A DNA stretch of 64,000 nt from Parafrankia irregularis (GCF_001536285.1 NZ_FAOZ01000007.1:137360-201359), one strand, 5' to 3'. Shown: positions 15,962 to 24,805, counted from the first letter of the stretch. The notes: generated by a model from the sequence alone, not told the origin. A program made the numbers and translations.

Positions 15962-16926
15962 ACATCCTGCTCTGGCACGTGCACGGCTCCTGGACGACCT
16001 CGTTCGTCCAGGGTGGGCACGACTACCTGGTACCGGTGACCCCGCGGCGGTGCCCGGACGGCCTGGGCCTGGCCCGGACGTACCCCTGGCCGCCCTCGGT
16101 TGAGGAGGTGCCGCCCGCCGAGCTCGCCGACAGACCGGTCGACGCCGTTCTCCTACAGCGCCCGCACGAGATCGAGCTCGCCTCGCGGTGGCTGCGCCGG
16201 CGGCTCGGGCGGGACGTGCCCGCCGTGTACGTCGAGCACAACACCCCCCGCGGCGACGTTCCGCTGACCCGGCACCCGGTCGCCGACCGCGAGGACGTCG
16301 TCCTCGTGCATGTGACCCACTTCAACCGCCTGTTCTGGGACAACGGAACCGCCCGGACCCGCGTCATCGAACACGGAATCGTCGATCCCGGGCCCCGCTA
16401 CACCGGCGAGCTGCCCCGGATCGCCGTGGCCGTCAACGAGCCCGTCCGGCGCGGGCGGATCACCGGCACGGACCTGCTCCCGGCCTTCGCCGCCGCCGCA
16501 CCCGTCGACGTGTTCGGCCTGGGCGTCCGAGGGCTGCCGGAGGCCACCGGCCTGCCACCCGACCGGCTCACCGTGCTCGACGACCCCCCACAGGCCGAGC
16601 TGCACGCCCGGATGGCCCGCCGACGGGTCTACGCGCACCTGCCCCGCTGGACCTCACTGGGCCTGTCCCTGCTGGAGGCGATGCACCTGGCGATGCCGGT
16701 GGTCGCGCTGGCCACCACCGAGGCCATGGCCGCGGTCCCGCCCGGCGCCGGAGTGCTCTCCACAGACCCGGCGGTACTCGTCGACGCCGCCCAGGCATAC
16801 CTCGAGGATCCGGAACTCGCGGCGGAGCACGGCCGCCGCGCGCGCGAGGCCGCACTCACCCGCTACGGGCTCGGGCGCTTCCTCGGGGACTGGGACGAGC
16901 TGTTCAGCGACATGGTGACCAGCTGA
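15958..16926 (+). CDS. Glycosyltransferase, GT4-like with short N-terminal domain
   Basis: A 322-residue protein: MNILLWHVHGSWTTSFVQGGHDYLVPV at the start, VYVEHNTPRGDVP in the middle, then a Rossmann-like half with VDVFGLGVRGLP and RRVYAHLPRWTSLGLSLLEAMHLAMPVVALATTEA. This last segment corresponds to the donor-binding part of GT4 enzymes, with one Glu of the E-x7-E motif present (LLEAMHLAMP). The ATG overlaps the HldE stop as ATGA, and it is the last tightly coupled gene of the plus operon. Proteins of this type are often annotated only as glycosyltransferase family 1. Donor unknown. Confidence 0.75.
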   Translation: MNILLWHVHGSWTTSFVQGGHDYLVPVTPRRCPDGLGLARTYPWPPSVEEVPPAELADRPVDAVLLQRPHEIELASRWLRRRLGRDVPAVYVEHNTPRGDVPLTRHPVADREDVVLVHVTHFNRLFWDNGTARTRVIEHGIVDPGPRYTGELPRIAVAVNEPVRRGRITGTDLLPAFAAAAPVDVFGLGVRGLPEATGLPPDRLTVLDDPPQAELHARMARRRVYAHLPRWTSLGLSLLEAMHLAMPVVALATTEAMAAVPPGAGVLSTDPAVLVDAAQAYLEDPELAAEHGRRAREAALTRYGLGRFLGDWDELFSDMVTS

Positions 16927-16980
16927 GCGAAAAGCGCCAGAGCGATTCGAAGCACGTGCCGAGCCCACGGGAGGCCGCTC

Positions 16981-18075
16981 ATGAGCACATCCACATCCGG
17001 ATCCGGCGCCACCGCCGTCCCAGCCACGCGGCGGGCCGTTGTGGTGGGCGCTTCCGGCAACGTCGGCACGAGTGTCGTCGCCGCCCTGACCCGGTCGGCC
17101 GGAATCTCCCATGTCACCTGTGTCGCCCGCCGCCCGCCGGCCGCAGCGGCGGCAAAGACCAGCTGGGTGTCCGCCGACGTGGCCCGCGATGACCTGGTTG
17201 GGGTGTTCGACGGTGCGGACGTGGTCATCCACCTGGCGTGGCTGTTCCAGCCCACGCACAACCCGGGGACCACCTGGCGGACCAATGTGCTGGGCAGCAT
17301 CCGCGTGTTCGACGCCGCCGCCCGCGCGGGTGTGCCGGCCCTCGTCTGCGCTTCGTCGGTCGGCGCGTACTCGCCGGGCCCGAAGGACCGCGCCGTGGAC
17401 GAGAGCTGGCCGACCCATGGATGGCCGGGCGCGGCCTACACACGGGAGAAGGCCTACCTTGAGCGGGTCCTCGACACGTTCGAACGCGATCATCCAGCCG
17501 TGCGGGTGGTTCGCCTGCGGCCGGGCTTCATCTTCCAGCGGATGGCCGCCAGCCAGCAGCGTCGCCTGTTCGCCGGGCCGTTCCTGCCCGGCACGCTGGT
17601 CCGGCCGGGCGTGGTGCCCGTGGTTCCCGACCTTCCTGGTCTGCGGTTCCAGGTCGTGCACTCCGAGGACGTCGGCGAGGCCTACCGGCTCGCCGCCGAG
17701 CGGAACGTCCACGGTCCGTTCAACATCGCGGCCGAACCGGTCGTCGACAGCCGACTGCTCGCCGAGGCCCTGGACGCCCGCACCGTGCGGCTTCCGGCGA
17801 AGGCGACGCGGGCCGCCCTGGCCGTGGCCTGGCACCTGCACCTGGTGCCCACCGCCCCCGGGCTCCTCGACGCGGTACTGCACCTGCCCCTCATGGACAC
17901 CACCCGCACCCGGCAGGAGCTCGGCTGGAACCCCAGGTACGACTCCCGCGCCGCGCTGGGCAGCCTCCTGCAGGGCCTGCGTACAGGCGCCGGCGGGGAT
18001 ACCGCCGCCCTGGCGCCGGCAACGGCCGCCGGCCGGGTGCGCGAGGTCCTCACCGGCGTCGGGCAGCACTCCTGA
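16981..18075 (+). CDS. NAD-dependent epimerase/dehydratase family protein (extended SDR)
   Basis: A 364-residue extended SDR. The nucleotide-binding motif VVGASGNVGTSVVAAL is at about 21-36, the active-site Ser in CASSVGAYSPG, and the catalytic pair in AYTREKAYLERVL (Y-x3-K). The ATG at 16981 has GGGAGG 11 bases before it. It lies 54 bases after the heptose operon in the same direction, so it may or may not be co-transcribed. The substrate-binding half contains RPGFIFQRMAASQQRRLFAG, unlike HldD (ADP-heptose 6-epimerase), so I do not assign that role. A sugar or steroid-type substrate is possible. Convergent with the alcohol dehydrogenase at 18151. Confidence 0.78.
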   Translation: MSTSTSGSGATAVPATRRAVVVGASGNVGTSVVAALTRSAGISHVTCVARRPPAAAAAKTSWVSADVARDDLVGVFDGADVVIHLAWLFQPTHNPGTTWRTNVLGSIRVFDAAARAGVPALVCASSVGAYSPGPKDRAVDESWPTHGWPGAAYTREKAYLERVLDTFERDHPAVRVVRLRPGFIFQRMAASQQRRLFAGPFLPGTLVRPGVVPVVPDLPGLRFQVVHSEDVGEAYRLAAERNVHGPFNIAAEPVVDSRLLAEALDARTVRLPAKATRAALAVAWHLHLVPTAPGLLDAVLHLPLMDTTRTRQELGWNPRYDSRAALGSLLQGLRTGAGGDTAALAPATAAGRVREVLTGVGQHS

Positions 18076-18101
18076 CACTGCGCGCCTGACGGGCTGATGC
18101 T

Positions 18102-18140
18102 GCGGCGCCTGACGCCGCGTCGCCTGGCGGTGACCAGGCG
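18102..18140. terminator. Two hairpins between convergent genes, probable bidirectional terminator
   Basis: GCGGCG (18102-18107) pairs with CGCCGC (18113-18118), and CGCCTGG (18121-18127) pairs with CCAGGCG (18134-18140). Both fall in the 75-base gap between the converging stops at 18075 and 18151, where a terminator for both genes is expected. Confidence 0.6.
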
Positions 18141-18150
18141 GGGTCGTCGG

Positions 18151-19332
18151 TCACGGCCGCAGGATGACCTTGACCGCGCCGTCCTGCTTGCGCTGGAACA
18201 TCTCGTACGCGCTCGAGGCCTGTTCCAACGGGAGGGTGTGGGTGGCGAACCCGTCCACCCCGAGCGGGTCGTCGTCGGTCAGCAACGGCAGGATCTCCGG
18301 AACCCATCGGCGGACGTTGGCCTGCCCCATCCGCAGCTTGAGCTGCTTGTCGAACAACGTCATCATGGGCAGTGGATCAGCCATCCCGCCGTAGACGCCG
18401 CTCAGCGACAGAGTGCCGCCGCGGCGGACGATGTCGATCGCGGAGCGGAGCGCGGCGAGCTGGTCGATTCCCACGTTGCGGGCCAGCGGCGCGGCCACCG
18501 CCGCCGGTAGGCAGGCGGCCAGCTGGACCATGGACCGCGCCACCGGTGAGCCGTGCGCCTCCATTCCGACCGCGTCGATGACGGAGTCCGGCCCCCGGCC
18601 GGCGGTCAGGTCCCGGATGACGTCACCCAGGTCGCGCCCGTGCTCACGCAGGTCGAGGACCTCCACGCCGTGGTCCCGGGCTCGCGCGAGCCGTTCGGGG
18701 ACGAGGTCGACGGCGATCACCCGGCTGCCCTCGTGCGCGGCCACCCGCGCGGCCATGTCCCCGATCGGGCCGAGGCCGAGGATCGCCACCGTCCCGCCCT
18801 TCGGCACGGAGGCATACCGCACCGCCTGCCACGCCGTCGGCAGGACATCCGACAGGTAGACGAACCGCTCGTCGGGTGGACCGTCCGGCACCTTGATGTG
18901 GGTCGAGCGCGCATGTGGAATCCGCAGGTACTGCGCCTGCCCACCGGGCACCTGCCCGTAGAGCTTCGAGTAGCCGAACAGGGCCGCGCCCATCCCCTGC
19001 TCACGGACCTGGGTCGTCTCGCACTGGGAGTACAGCTGCTCATCGCACATGAAGCACGAGCCGCACGAGATCTGGAACGGCACGACGACCCGCTCACCGA
19101 CCTGCAGGTCACCGACATCGGTCCCGACCGCCTCCACGACGCCCATCGCCTCGTGGCCGAGGATGTCGCCCTCGGTCATGAACGCCGCCAGCGACTCGTA
19201 GAGATGCAGGTCCGAACCACAGATGTTGGTGCTGGTCACCCGGATGACCGCGTCACCCGGGTGCTCGATCCGCGGGTCGGGCACCTCGTCCACCCGTACG
19301 TCACGCCTGCCGTGCCACACCACCGCCTTCAT
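18151..19332 (-). CDS. Zinc-dependent alcohol dehydrogenase (formaldehyde-dehydrogenase-like MDR)
   Basis: A 393-residue medium-chain dehydrogenase. The catalytic zinc site is CGSDLH (about 38-43) and GHEAMGVVEAVG (about 59-70); the structural zinc site is CGSCFMCDEQLYSQC (about 89-103). The Rossmann motif is ILGLGPIGDMAARVAAHEG (about 187-205) with an acidic residue in AVDLVPERL, suggesting NAD rather than NADP. Length and motif order fit the group around glutathione-independent formaldehyde dehydrogenase. The ATG at 19332 has GGAGGAGGG upstream. It is a single gene convergent with the epimerase-like SDR. Exact substrate unknown. Confidence 0.88.
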   Translation of the reverse strand: MKAVVWHGRRDVRVDEVPDPRIEHPGDAVIRVTSTNICGSDLHLYESLAAFMTEGDILGHEAMGVVEAVGTDVGDLQVGERVVVPFQISCGSCFMCDEQLYSQCETTQVREQGMGAALFGYSKLYGQVPGGQAQYLRIPHARSTHIKVPDGPPDERFVYLSDVLPTAWQAVRYASVPKGGTVAILGLGPIGDMAARVAAHEGSRVIAVDLVPERLARARDHGVEVLDLREHGRDLGDVIRDLTAGRGPDSVIDAVGMEAHGSPVARSMVQLAACLPAAVAAPLARNVGIDQLAALRSAIDIVRRGGTLSLSGVYGGMADPLPMMTLFDKQLKLRMGQANVRRWVPEILPLLTDDDPLGVDGFATHTLPLEQASSAYEMFQRKQDGAVKVILRP

Positions 19333-19616
19333 GATCCGCCGCCCTCCTCCCACCGCGCACGCCGCCAGCCCCTCATGCCGCGACAACACGAAACCCGGGC
19401 GCTTCTCAGGTCGCTTCCAAGCCGCCAACAGGCCCGCTGGTCCCGGCCTCCGGGTACCCGAAAACCTGCACGACACCCCACTCGCACAGACGGGCAAGGA
19501 CGTGAATCTCCGACATCGTGGCTCACGCTCTGAGGTCCTCTCTTCAACCCTCGACGCCGGCTGGCACGCTGGCACGCCGGGGCGGGTCACACTCGCCTCG
19601 ACGCCCGTCCCCAGAC

Positions 19617-19652
19617 GACGGGTGCCAAAACGCAGACGGGTGCCAAAACGCA
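19617..19652. repeat. Two tandem copies of an 18-bp unit upstream of the helical protein
   Basis: GACGGGTGCCAAAACGCA is present twice head to tail (19617-19634 and 19635-19652). It lies about 85 bases before the most likely start of the next gene and in the gap after the divergent alcohol dehydrogenase. Two direct operator copies or recent slippage are both possible. Confidence 0.7.
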
Positions 19653-19735
19653 TCGGAGAGGACCCGGTGCGAATGCAACAGTGGCGGAACAGTTTCCGGC
19701 GGCTTGGGGCGGCGGCCAGGGGGCAAGCCGATGGC

Positions 19736-20254
19736 ATGGGCCATGTGACCGACGAATCGGATCCGCGACTGTTGGGCACCTATCTCAATGATCATCTAGC
19801 TGGTGCCGGGGCCGGTGTCGATCTCGCGCATCGGCTGGCGCGGGTGCATCAGGGTACTCCCGCCGGTCCCGCGCTGGCACGTACGGCGGCCGCGGTCGAG
19901 CAGGATCGGGCGACGCTGCTCCAGATCATGGGGACGCTCGGAGTGCCGCGACGGGGTCACAAGGAGCTGGCCGGGCGTGTCGCGGAGAAGGTGGGCCGGC
20001 TCAAGCTGAACAATCGGCTGTTGCGGCGCTCGCCGGTGAGTTCGGTGATCGAGCTGGAAACACTGTGGCTCGGCGTGAACGGCAAGTCACGACTGTGGCG
20101 GACGCTGCGGGCGGTCGCGAACCGCGACGAGAGGCTGAGCCCTGAACTCCTCGACCGTCTCCTCGACCGGGCCCGGGAGCAGGCCGACGAGCTGGAGGAC
20201 CTTCGCGGGCACGCCGTCGACGAGGTGTTCGACGTACAGCGTCACCGCGTCTGA
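19736..20254 (+). CDS. Unknown all-helical protein
   Basis: A product of 172 residues from the ATG at 19736, with GGGGG upstream. An in-frame ATG at 19673 with GGAGAGG before it would add 21 residues, and a GTG at 19745 is a third option. The sequence is rich in Leu, Ala and charged residues without membrane segments and looks like a bundle of long helices: LGTYLNDHLAGAGAG, ARTAAAVEQDRATLLQIMGTLGVP, VIELETLWLGVNGKSRLW, LLDRLLDRAREQADELEDL. No known motif was recognised. It could belong to a ferritin-like or DUF group; I leave it unassigned. Confidence 0.65.
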   Translation: MGHVTDESDPRLLGTYLNDHLAGAGAGVDLAHRLARVHQGTPAGPALARTAAAVEQDRATLLQIMGTLGVPRRGHKELAGRVAEKVGRLKLNNRLLRRSPVSSVIELETLWLGVNGKSRLWRTLRAVANRDERLSPELLDRLLDRAREQADELEDLRGHAVDEVFDVQRHRV

Positions 20255-20940
20255 CGGCCGTCCTCCCTGCTAGGAGGACACGAGGACCAACCTGGCTGAC
20301 CCGAAACCAGCGTTCCATCCCGTCGGAGCACCGCCGACGAGGGTTATCGAGGTCGAGTGCCCGGTGTGTCCTCATCCGGCAGATCCTGTCCTATTCCGAG
20401 CAGTAGCAACGTCTGTTCGACGGGATCCTCCCGGGAAGCTCTTTCTTCGTGATCTGCCGGCCTGGAATTCGACCAGAAGTCTTCTTTTTCCTGGCTGCCC
20501 TTTTGCATTTCTCTACAGTATTCTGCGCTGCGCTGGCGGCCTTCATGATGTTGCCGGGAGTTTCGAACCTGCGAGGCGCAGGCGGACCGCCCGTCGAGAC
20601 GAATACGGCACAGATTCTTCTGGGTGACGAAGGCCGCGCCTGTTCAACTTCCTGGCGGCGTTGACATCATCAAGCTGGCAAGGATGGCTCCGTGGGGGCC
20701 CGGCGGTATCGCACTGTCGGCCGCCCGGAGCCGACCATGATGCCAGGGTGCCCAATCGCCTGATGACCAGAAAGCAGCCGTGTTGTCCGCACTCGGGGAT
20801 GCTGGACCAGGCTGACGGGACATCGTGGTGGCGTCCGTCATGGAACAGGTCCTTCAGCGCGGGCTGGGGCCGGTTGGGGACCGCTGATCGCACTCACATG
20901 CGCCGGAGCCTGTGCTGGTCCGGTGTAGCTCTACCTGCCT
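20255..20940. other. Intergenic stretch of about 0.7 kb with lower GC
   Basis: No supported gene. Around 20460-20530 the sequence is clearly more AT-rich than its surroundings. Several short open frames exist, including a hydrophobic one near 20449-20664, but none has a recognisable family or a good ribosome site. It may hold the promoter of the phosphatase gene at 20941, or remnants of foreign DNA. Confidence 0.4.
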
Positions 20941-22239
20941 ATGGTGAAAGCAGTGAGTGAGCGAGGGGTCTTTGACGCGTTGGCACTGCTGACCGCGATC
21001 GAGCGGGCGGCACCGGCCGACGCCACGGACGTGCTCACGGCGCGGCTGCAGGAGGACCTGGGAGCCCTCAGTGCGTCGTTCCTGATCGCGGATTACTCCA
21101 GCGACGTCCTCGCCCGGTTCTCCAGACCCAGCGACGGTGCGATGGTCATGGAGAAGGTACGCATACACGGCACCCTGCAGGGCCGGGTACTGCGCACCCA
21201 GCGCCCGTCCTCGGACCTCGACGGTGATCGGCTCCTCATCGTCGCGCCGGTCACCGCTCGCGGCGAGGCGATCGGGGTGATCGAGGTCGTTTTCTCCGCG
21301 CCCGCGCCCGCGGTCGAACACGGCGCCGGTGCGGCACCCGTCGGAAGCGCCACCGCGGATCATCTCGACCATCTGACGACCGAGATCTCCCACGCCGCAC
21401 ATCTGTTCGCCTATACGGTCGTCCTCAACCGCCGCTACACCGACCTGTTCGAATGGGGCCGCCGTTCGGTGCCCCTCTCACTCGCGGCCGAGATCCAGCG
21501 CAGGCTGCTGCCGGACTCGTTCACCTGTGAAAGCGCGCAGGCGACGATCGCGGGCTGGCTGGAACCCTCGGCCTCGGTCGCGGGGGACACCTTCGACTAC
21601 TCCTTTGGACCATCCGATCTGTACCTGTCGCTGACGGACGCTATCGGCCATGGGTTGGCCGCGGCCATCCTGGCCACCCTGACCGTCAACGATCTGCGGA
21701 ACGTCCGCCGGGCACCGGACCCGAGAGGCCTCGCGGCGATGGCCGACCACGTGAACGCCATGCTGGTGGAACACTCCAACCTGGAGCAGTTCGTCACCGG
21801 CCTGTTGTTCCACATCGACCTGCCCAGCGGCGCGTTGCGTGCTGTCAACGCCGGCCACATCCCCTTCTACCTGCTGCGGGATGGCACGGTCGAACAGATC
21901 GGCTGGCCGCCGGAGCCCGCGTTCGGAATGTTCCCGGAAACCGCCTACGCCGTCCGTCACCTGCAGCTGCGCGCAGGCGACCGCCTGCTTCTCGTCACCG
22001 ACGGCATGGTTGACCGCAACGCCGCCCGGATCGACCTACCCGCACAACTCTCGGCGAACAGTCACCTGCACCCGCGGGAACTCGTCCAGCACCTTGCCAG
22101 GCTCGTCCTCGACGCCTGCGACGGCGACCTCCAGGACGACGCGACAGTCATGTGCCTGGACTGGCACCAACGCAGCGGACCACAGCGCCGGGTCTCCAGC
22201 GGAGCCGACCCCAACCGCGCCTCCGGCCCCGAACAGTGA
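20941..22239 (+). CDS. SpoIIE-type PP2C phosphatase with GAF-like sensor region
   Basis: A 432-residue cytosolic protein. Residues about 20-165 look like a degenerate GAF domain (DLGALSASFLIADY, VRIHGTLQGRVLRTQRP, LLIVAPVTARGEAIGVIEVVF). Residues about 190-400 are a SpoIIE/RsbU-type PP2C phosphatase: SLAAEIQRRLLP, AGDTFDY (AGGDfyD-like motif), LTDAIGHGLAAAILA, VNAGHIPFYLL, LLLVTDGMVDRN and a final DDATVMCLDW. Asp residues for metal binding are present, but the first motif has AGDTFDY where AGGDWYD is usual. Such proteins dephosphorylate anti-anti-sigma factors. No anti-sigma gene is adjacent. The start is the ATG at 20941; GTG at 20944 or 20953 are alternatives. Confidence 0.82.
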   Translation: MVKAVSERGVFDALALLTAIERAAPADATDVLTARLQEDLGALSASFLIADYSSDVLARFSRPSDGAMVMEKVRIHGTLQGRVLRTQRPSSDLDGDRLLIVAPVTARGEAIGVIEVVFSAPAPAVEHGAGAAPVGSATADHLDHLTTEISHAAHLFAYTVVLNRRYTDLFEWGRRSVPLSLAAEIQRRLLPDSFTCESAQATIAGWLEPSASVAGDTFDYSFGPSDLYLSLTDAIGHGLAAAILATLTVNDLRNVRRAPDPRGLAAMADHVNAMLVEHSNLEQFVTGLLFHIDLPSGALRAVNAGHIPFYLLRDGTVEQIGWPPEPAFGMFPETAYAVRHLQLRAGDRLLLVTDGMVDRNAARIDLPAQLSANSHLHPRELVQHLARLVLDACDGDLQDDATVMCLDWHQRSGPQRRVSSGADPNRASGPEQ

Positions 22240-22278
22240 CGACACCATCGGCCGCGGCTGACGACACGATCGGCCGCG
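22237..22278. repeat. Tandem duplication spanning the phosphatase stop codon
   Basis: A 20-bp sequence starting with the stop codon (TGACGACACCATCGGCCGCG, 22237-22256) is repeated with one change at 22259-22278. It sits between two converging genes. It contains CGGCCG palindromes, but no clear terminator stem. Confidence 0.6.
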
Positions 22279-22296
22279 CTTGAAGCAGCATGGCTA

Positions 22297-22797
22297 CTAC
22301 TTGATGACGGCGTCGACGGTCTTCTTGAGGGCGCTCGGCTGGGCTGGGTCGTGCGGAGCCTTCTCCTTCGCTTCCAGCAACCGTTCCCCGATCTCGGACA
22401 GCTGCTTGCGGCCGAGTGCCTCACGAACCCGGGGAAAAAACTCCCGCTCTTCCTCGTCGATGTGGTGTTTCACGTTCTCGATCAGAACTGCCGCCTTGGC
22501 GCTGAAACGCTCCGCCTCGGGCGAGAGCGCGGCCAGCTCCGCGATGAGGAGGTCCGCGACGTGATGCTCCTCGTACGATTCAAGGATGTCGTTCTCCAGC
22601 GCCGGCAGCAGACCGCGCACCTCCGGGTACATGACCTCGTTCTCGATGTAGGTGTGCACCGTGAGCAGTTCCATGAACTTGTCGGCAAGCCTGGCCTTCG
22701 CGGCATAGGCCTTCTCCCCTGCCTCCTGGAAGCGCTTGAACGCAGCCTTGATCGCCTTGTGATCTTCTTTCAGGAGCACGATGGCGTCTGTCGACAT
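22297..22797 (-). CDS. Hemerythrin domain protein (HHE type)
   Basis: A 166-residue four-helix protein with the metal-binding pattern of the hemerythrin HHE family: DHKAIKAAF near residues 12-20, HTYIENEVMYPEV (about 48-60), EEHHVADLLIAEL (about 75-87) and VKHHIDEEEREFFPRV (about 109-124). Such proteins bind a non-haem diiron centre and take part in oxygen, nitric oxide or iron handling. The ATG has GGAGG seven bases upstream. It is followed on the same strand further upstream by an SDR and two ferritin-like genes, suggesting an iron or oxidative-stress neighbourhood. Confidence 0.9.
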   Translation of the reverse strand: MSTDAIVLLKEDHKAIKAAFKRFQEAGEKAYAAKARLADKFMELLTVHTYIENEVMYPEVRGLLPALENDILESYEEHHVADLLIAELAALSPEAERFSAKAAVLIENVKHHIDEEEREFFPRVREALGRKQLSEIGERLLEAKEKAPHDPAQPSALKKTVDAVIK

Positions 22798-22943
22798 TTC
22801 ATCTCCTCCAGATCTTGACGAAGTGAGCTCCGCTCAGCCGTTCCCCAGCCCCCGGCGGCCGGCCTAATCCTTTGGCTGGTCCTCTGGCCCCGGTACAGAG
22901 ACGTCACGGCGCCTCAGAGTGGTCGCGGCGGGCGCGGCGGGCG

Positions 22944-23801
22944 TCATCCGGGCTTGGCCTCGCCGCCGACCGGAGTCAGGACCTGCCCGCTGTAGTAGCT
23001 CGACAGCTGCTCGGACGCCAGGAAGACGTAGCTGGGCGCGATCTCGTCGGGTTGCGCGGGGCGGCCGAGTGGTGCCTGGGTGCCGAAGCTCGCGACCTTC
23101 TCCGGTGGCATCGTCGCGGGGATCAGCGGCGTCCACACCGGGCCGGGGGCGACCGCGTTCACCCGGATGCGTCGGTCGATGAGCGCCTGCGCGGTCGCGT
23201 AGGTGAAGGCGAGCACCGCGCCCTTGGTCGCCGAATAGGCCAGCAGCGAGCCGTTACCGCGCAGGCCGTTCACCGACGCGGTGTTGATGACGGCCGCGCC
23301 GTCGGGTAGATGGGCGAGGGCGGCCTTGGTCACCCAGAAGAAGCTGTGGATGTTGACGGCGAAGGTGTAGGCCCACTCCTCACTGGTGATCTGCGTGAGG
23401 TCGTCGGTGCTGCGCTGCACCGCCGCGTTGTTGACGACGGTGTCGAGCCGGCCGAACTCGTCCATCGTGCGGCGGACCAGCTCCTCGCAGTGCGCTTCGG
23501 TGCCGACGTCCCCGGGCAGCAGCAGGGCACGCCGGCCGGCCTGCTCGATCAGTTTCGCGGTGTGTTCGGCGTCGGCGTGCTCGGAAAGGTAGGAGATCGC
23601 GACATCGGCGCCCTCCTTGGCGAAAGCGACTGCGACCGCCCGGCCGATTCCGGAATCACCGCCCGTGATCAGCGCGACCCGGTCGAGCAGCAGGTTCCGC
23701 CCCACATAGGCCGACATCTCATCTTCGGGTGGCGGGATCACCGCCGCTGTCTCACCCGGCCAGATCTGTTCCTGCTCCGGGCGCTGCTGCTCGTTACCCA
23801 T
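22944..23801 (-). CDS. SDR family oxidoreductase (YhxC/general-stress type)
   Basis: A 285-residue classical SDR with a charged N-terminal extension of about 40 residues (QQRPEQEQIWPGETAAVIPP), typical of the general-stress SDR group found in Bacillus and actinobacteria. Motifs: ALITGGDSGIGRAVAVAF (about 43-60), NNAA, catalytic Ser in NTASVNGLRG, YSATKGAV (Y-x3-K), and PGPVWTPLIPATMP. It ends with LTPVGGEAKPG, as is usual in this group. The ATG at 23801 has GGGAGG upstream. It lies between the hemerythrin and ferritin-like genes on the same strand. Substrate unknown. Confidence 0.87.
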   Translation of the reverse strand: MGNEQQRPEQEQIWPGETAAVIPPPEDEMSAYVGRNLLLDRVALITGGDSGIGRAVAVAFAKEGADVAISYLSEHADAEHTAKLIEQAGRRALLLPGDVGTEAHCEELVRRTMDEFGRLDTVVNNAAVQRSTDDLTQITSEEWAYTFAVNIHSFFWVTKAALAHLPDGAAVINTASVNGLRGNGSLLAYSATKGAVLAFTYATAQALIDRRIRVNAVAPGPVWTPLIPATMPPEKVASFGTQAPLGRPAQPDEIAPSYVFLASEQLSSYYSGQVLTPVGGEAKPG

Positions 23802-24037
23802 GGATGTCGCACCTCCCACATCGGGCCCTGCCGGAACCAAACCTGACCGAGGTCTGTTCAGAAGCCGGGGCGGTAAACGTGGCCGCGTGCCCGGTCGCGT
23901 CTTCCTGGAGCTGACGGTTGCGCCAGGGACAGATCCAGACGTATCGCCAGGCCGCGGGGTCGCGGGCGATGCTCGTCTTCCGTAACAGCGCCGCCGCACG
24001 GGAGCTACAGCAGTCCGCCGTGGCCCATCGGCCTGTG

Positions 24038-24736
24038 TCAGCCCGGGGTGACCGCGTTGCGTACCGCGTCGACGGCCTTCTCCGCGGCCTGGCCGATCTT
24101 GTGGATCGTGGGGTGTTTCGCCTGGGCGAGCACCGTCATGCGGAGCGTGTTCAGCGCCCAGGCCGTGTGGCCCGCCGCCGCCTTCGAGAGGATGCCAGCG
24201 GCGCCGGTCAGGGCCTTCCGGGCGGCACCGTCGTCGGCTTTCTCGGCGAAGGCCGACAGCAGCGCGGCGTTCGCGACGCACTGGTTCGCCCCTGCCAGGA
24301 AAGCCTGCAGACCTGCCTGTTCGAAGGTTATGGGGTCGGCGGAGCCGGACAGCAGAAGTGCCTCCACGATCTTGTTGTCCAGACCTTCCGTGGCCCGGCC
24401 GGCCGGGCTGGCGTACTGCGGATTGCCACCGAGGTCACGGATCAGCCGTTCCCAGATGTCGACGGCCTGCAGGGTCTCGGTCTCCAGCTCGGCGTAGCGG
24501 GAACGCAGCGCCGGGTTGTCCGTACGGGCGTGCAACGTGCACAGAAGGTTAAGGCTCATCCGCTCGTGGGCGATGAAGCCCGAGAGCTGGTCGGCGAGAA
24601 ACGGGCCATTCAGACCGCTTCCGGCCGCGAAGTCGTCGAACTGCTGGTCCTGGACCGTCCGGTCCGGCGGCACCGTGACCATGGGCCCGGGCTTGATCAC
24701 CGCTCCGGTCTCGGGTCGCACCGCTGTGGTCACCAT
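24038..24736 (-). CDS. Ferritin-like domain protein of unknown function
   Basis: A 232-residue protein without membrane segments. From residue 48 on it is a helical bundle: FLADQLSGFIAHERMSLNLLCTLHARTDNP, then YAELETETLQAVDIWERLIRDLGG, AFLAGANQCVANAALLSAFAEKADD and HTAWALNTLRMTVLAQA. The E-x-x-H pair in FIAHERM and later Glu and His residues suggest a ferritin-like fold, but a complete diiron set is not obvious. GGAGGG precedes the ATG at 24736. The neighbouring gene at 24806 also looks ferritin-like and is read in the same direction, so the two may be co-expressed. Confidence 0.65.
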   Translation of the reverse strand: MVTTAVRPETGAVIKPGPMVTVPPDRTVQDQQFDDFAAGSGLNGPFLADQLSGFIAHERMSLNLLCTLHARTDNPALRSRYAELETETLQAVDIWERLIRDLGGNPQYASPAGRATEGLDNKIVEALLLSGSADPITFEQAGLQAFLAGANQCVANAALLSAFAEKADDGAARKALTGAAGILSKAAAGHTAWALNTLRMTVLAQAKHPTIHKIGQAAEKAVDAVRNAVTPG

Positions 24737-24805
24737 GTGATCTTCCCTCCGGTTTCGCGGGTGGGAGTTCCTGACGAGGGGATGCGTGACGGTCAGACGC
24801 GTGGA

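Noticed and set aside
16981-18075. HldD (ADP-heptose 6-epimerase) as the function of the epimerase-like gene
   Set aside because: The N-terminal motif placement and the substrate half differ from HldD. Proximity to the heptose operon alone is not enough.
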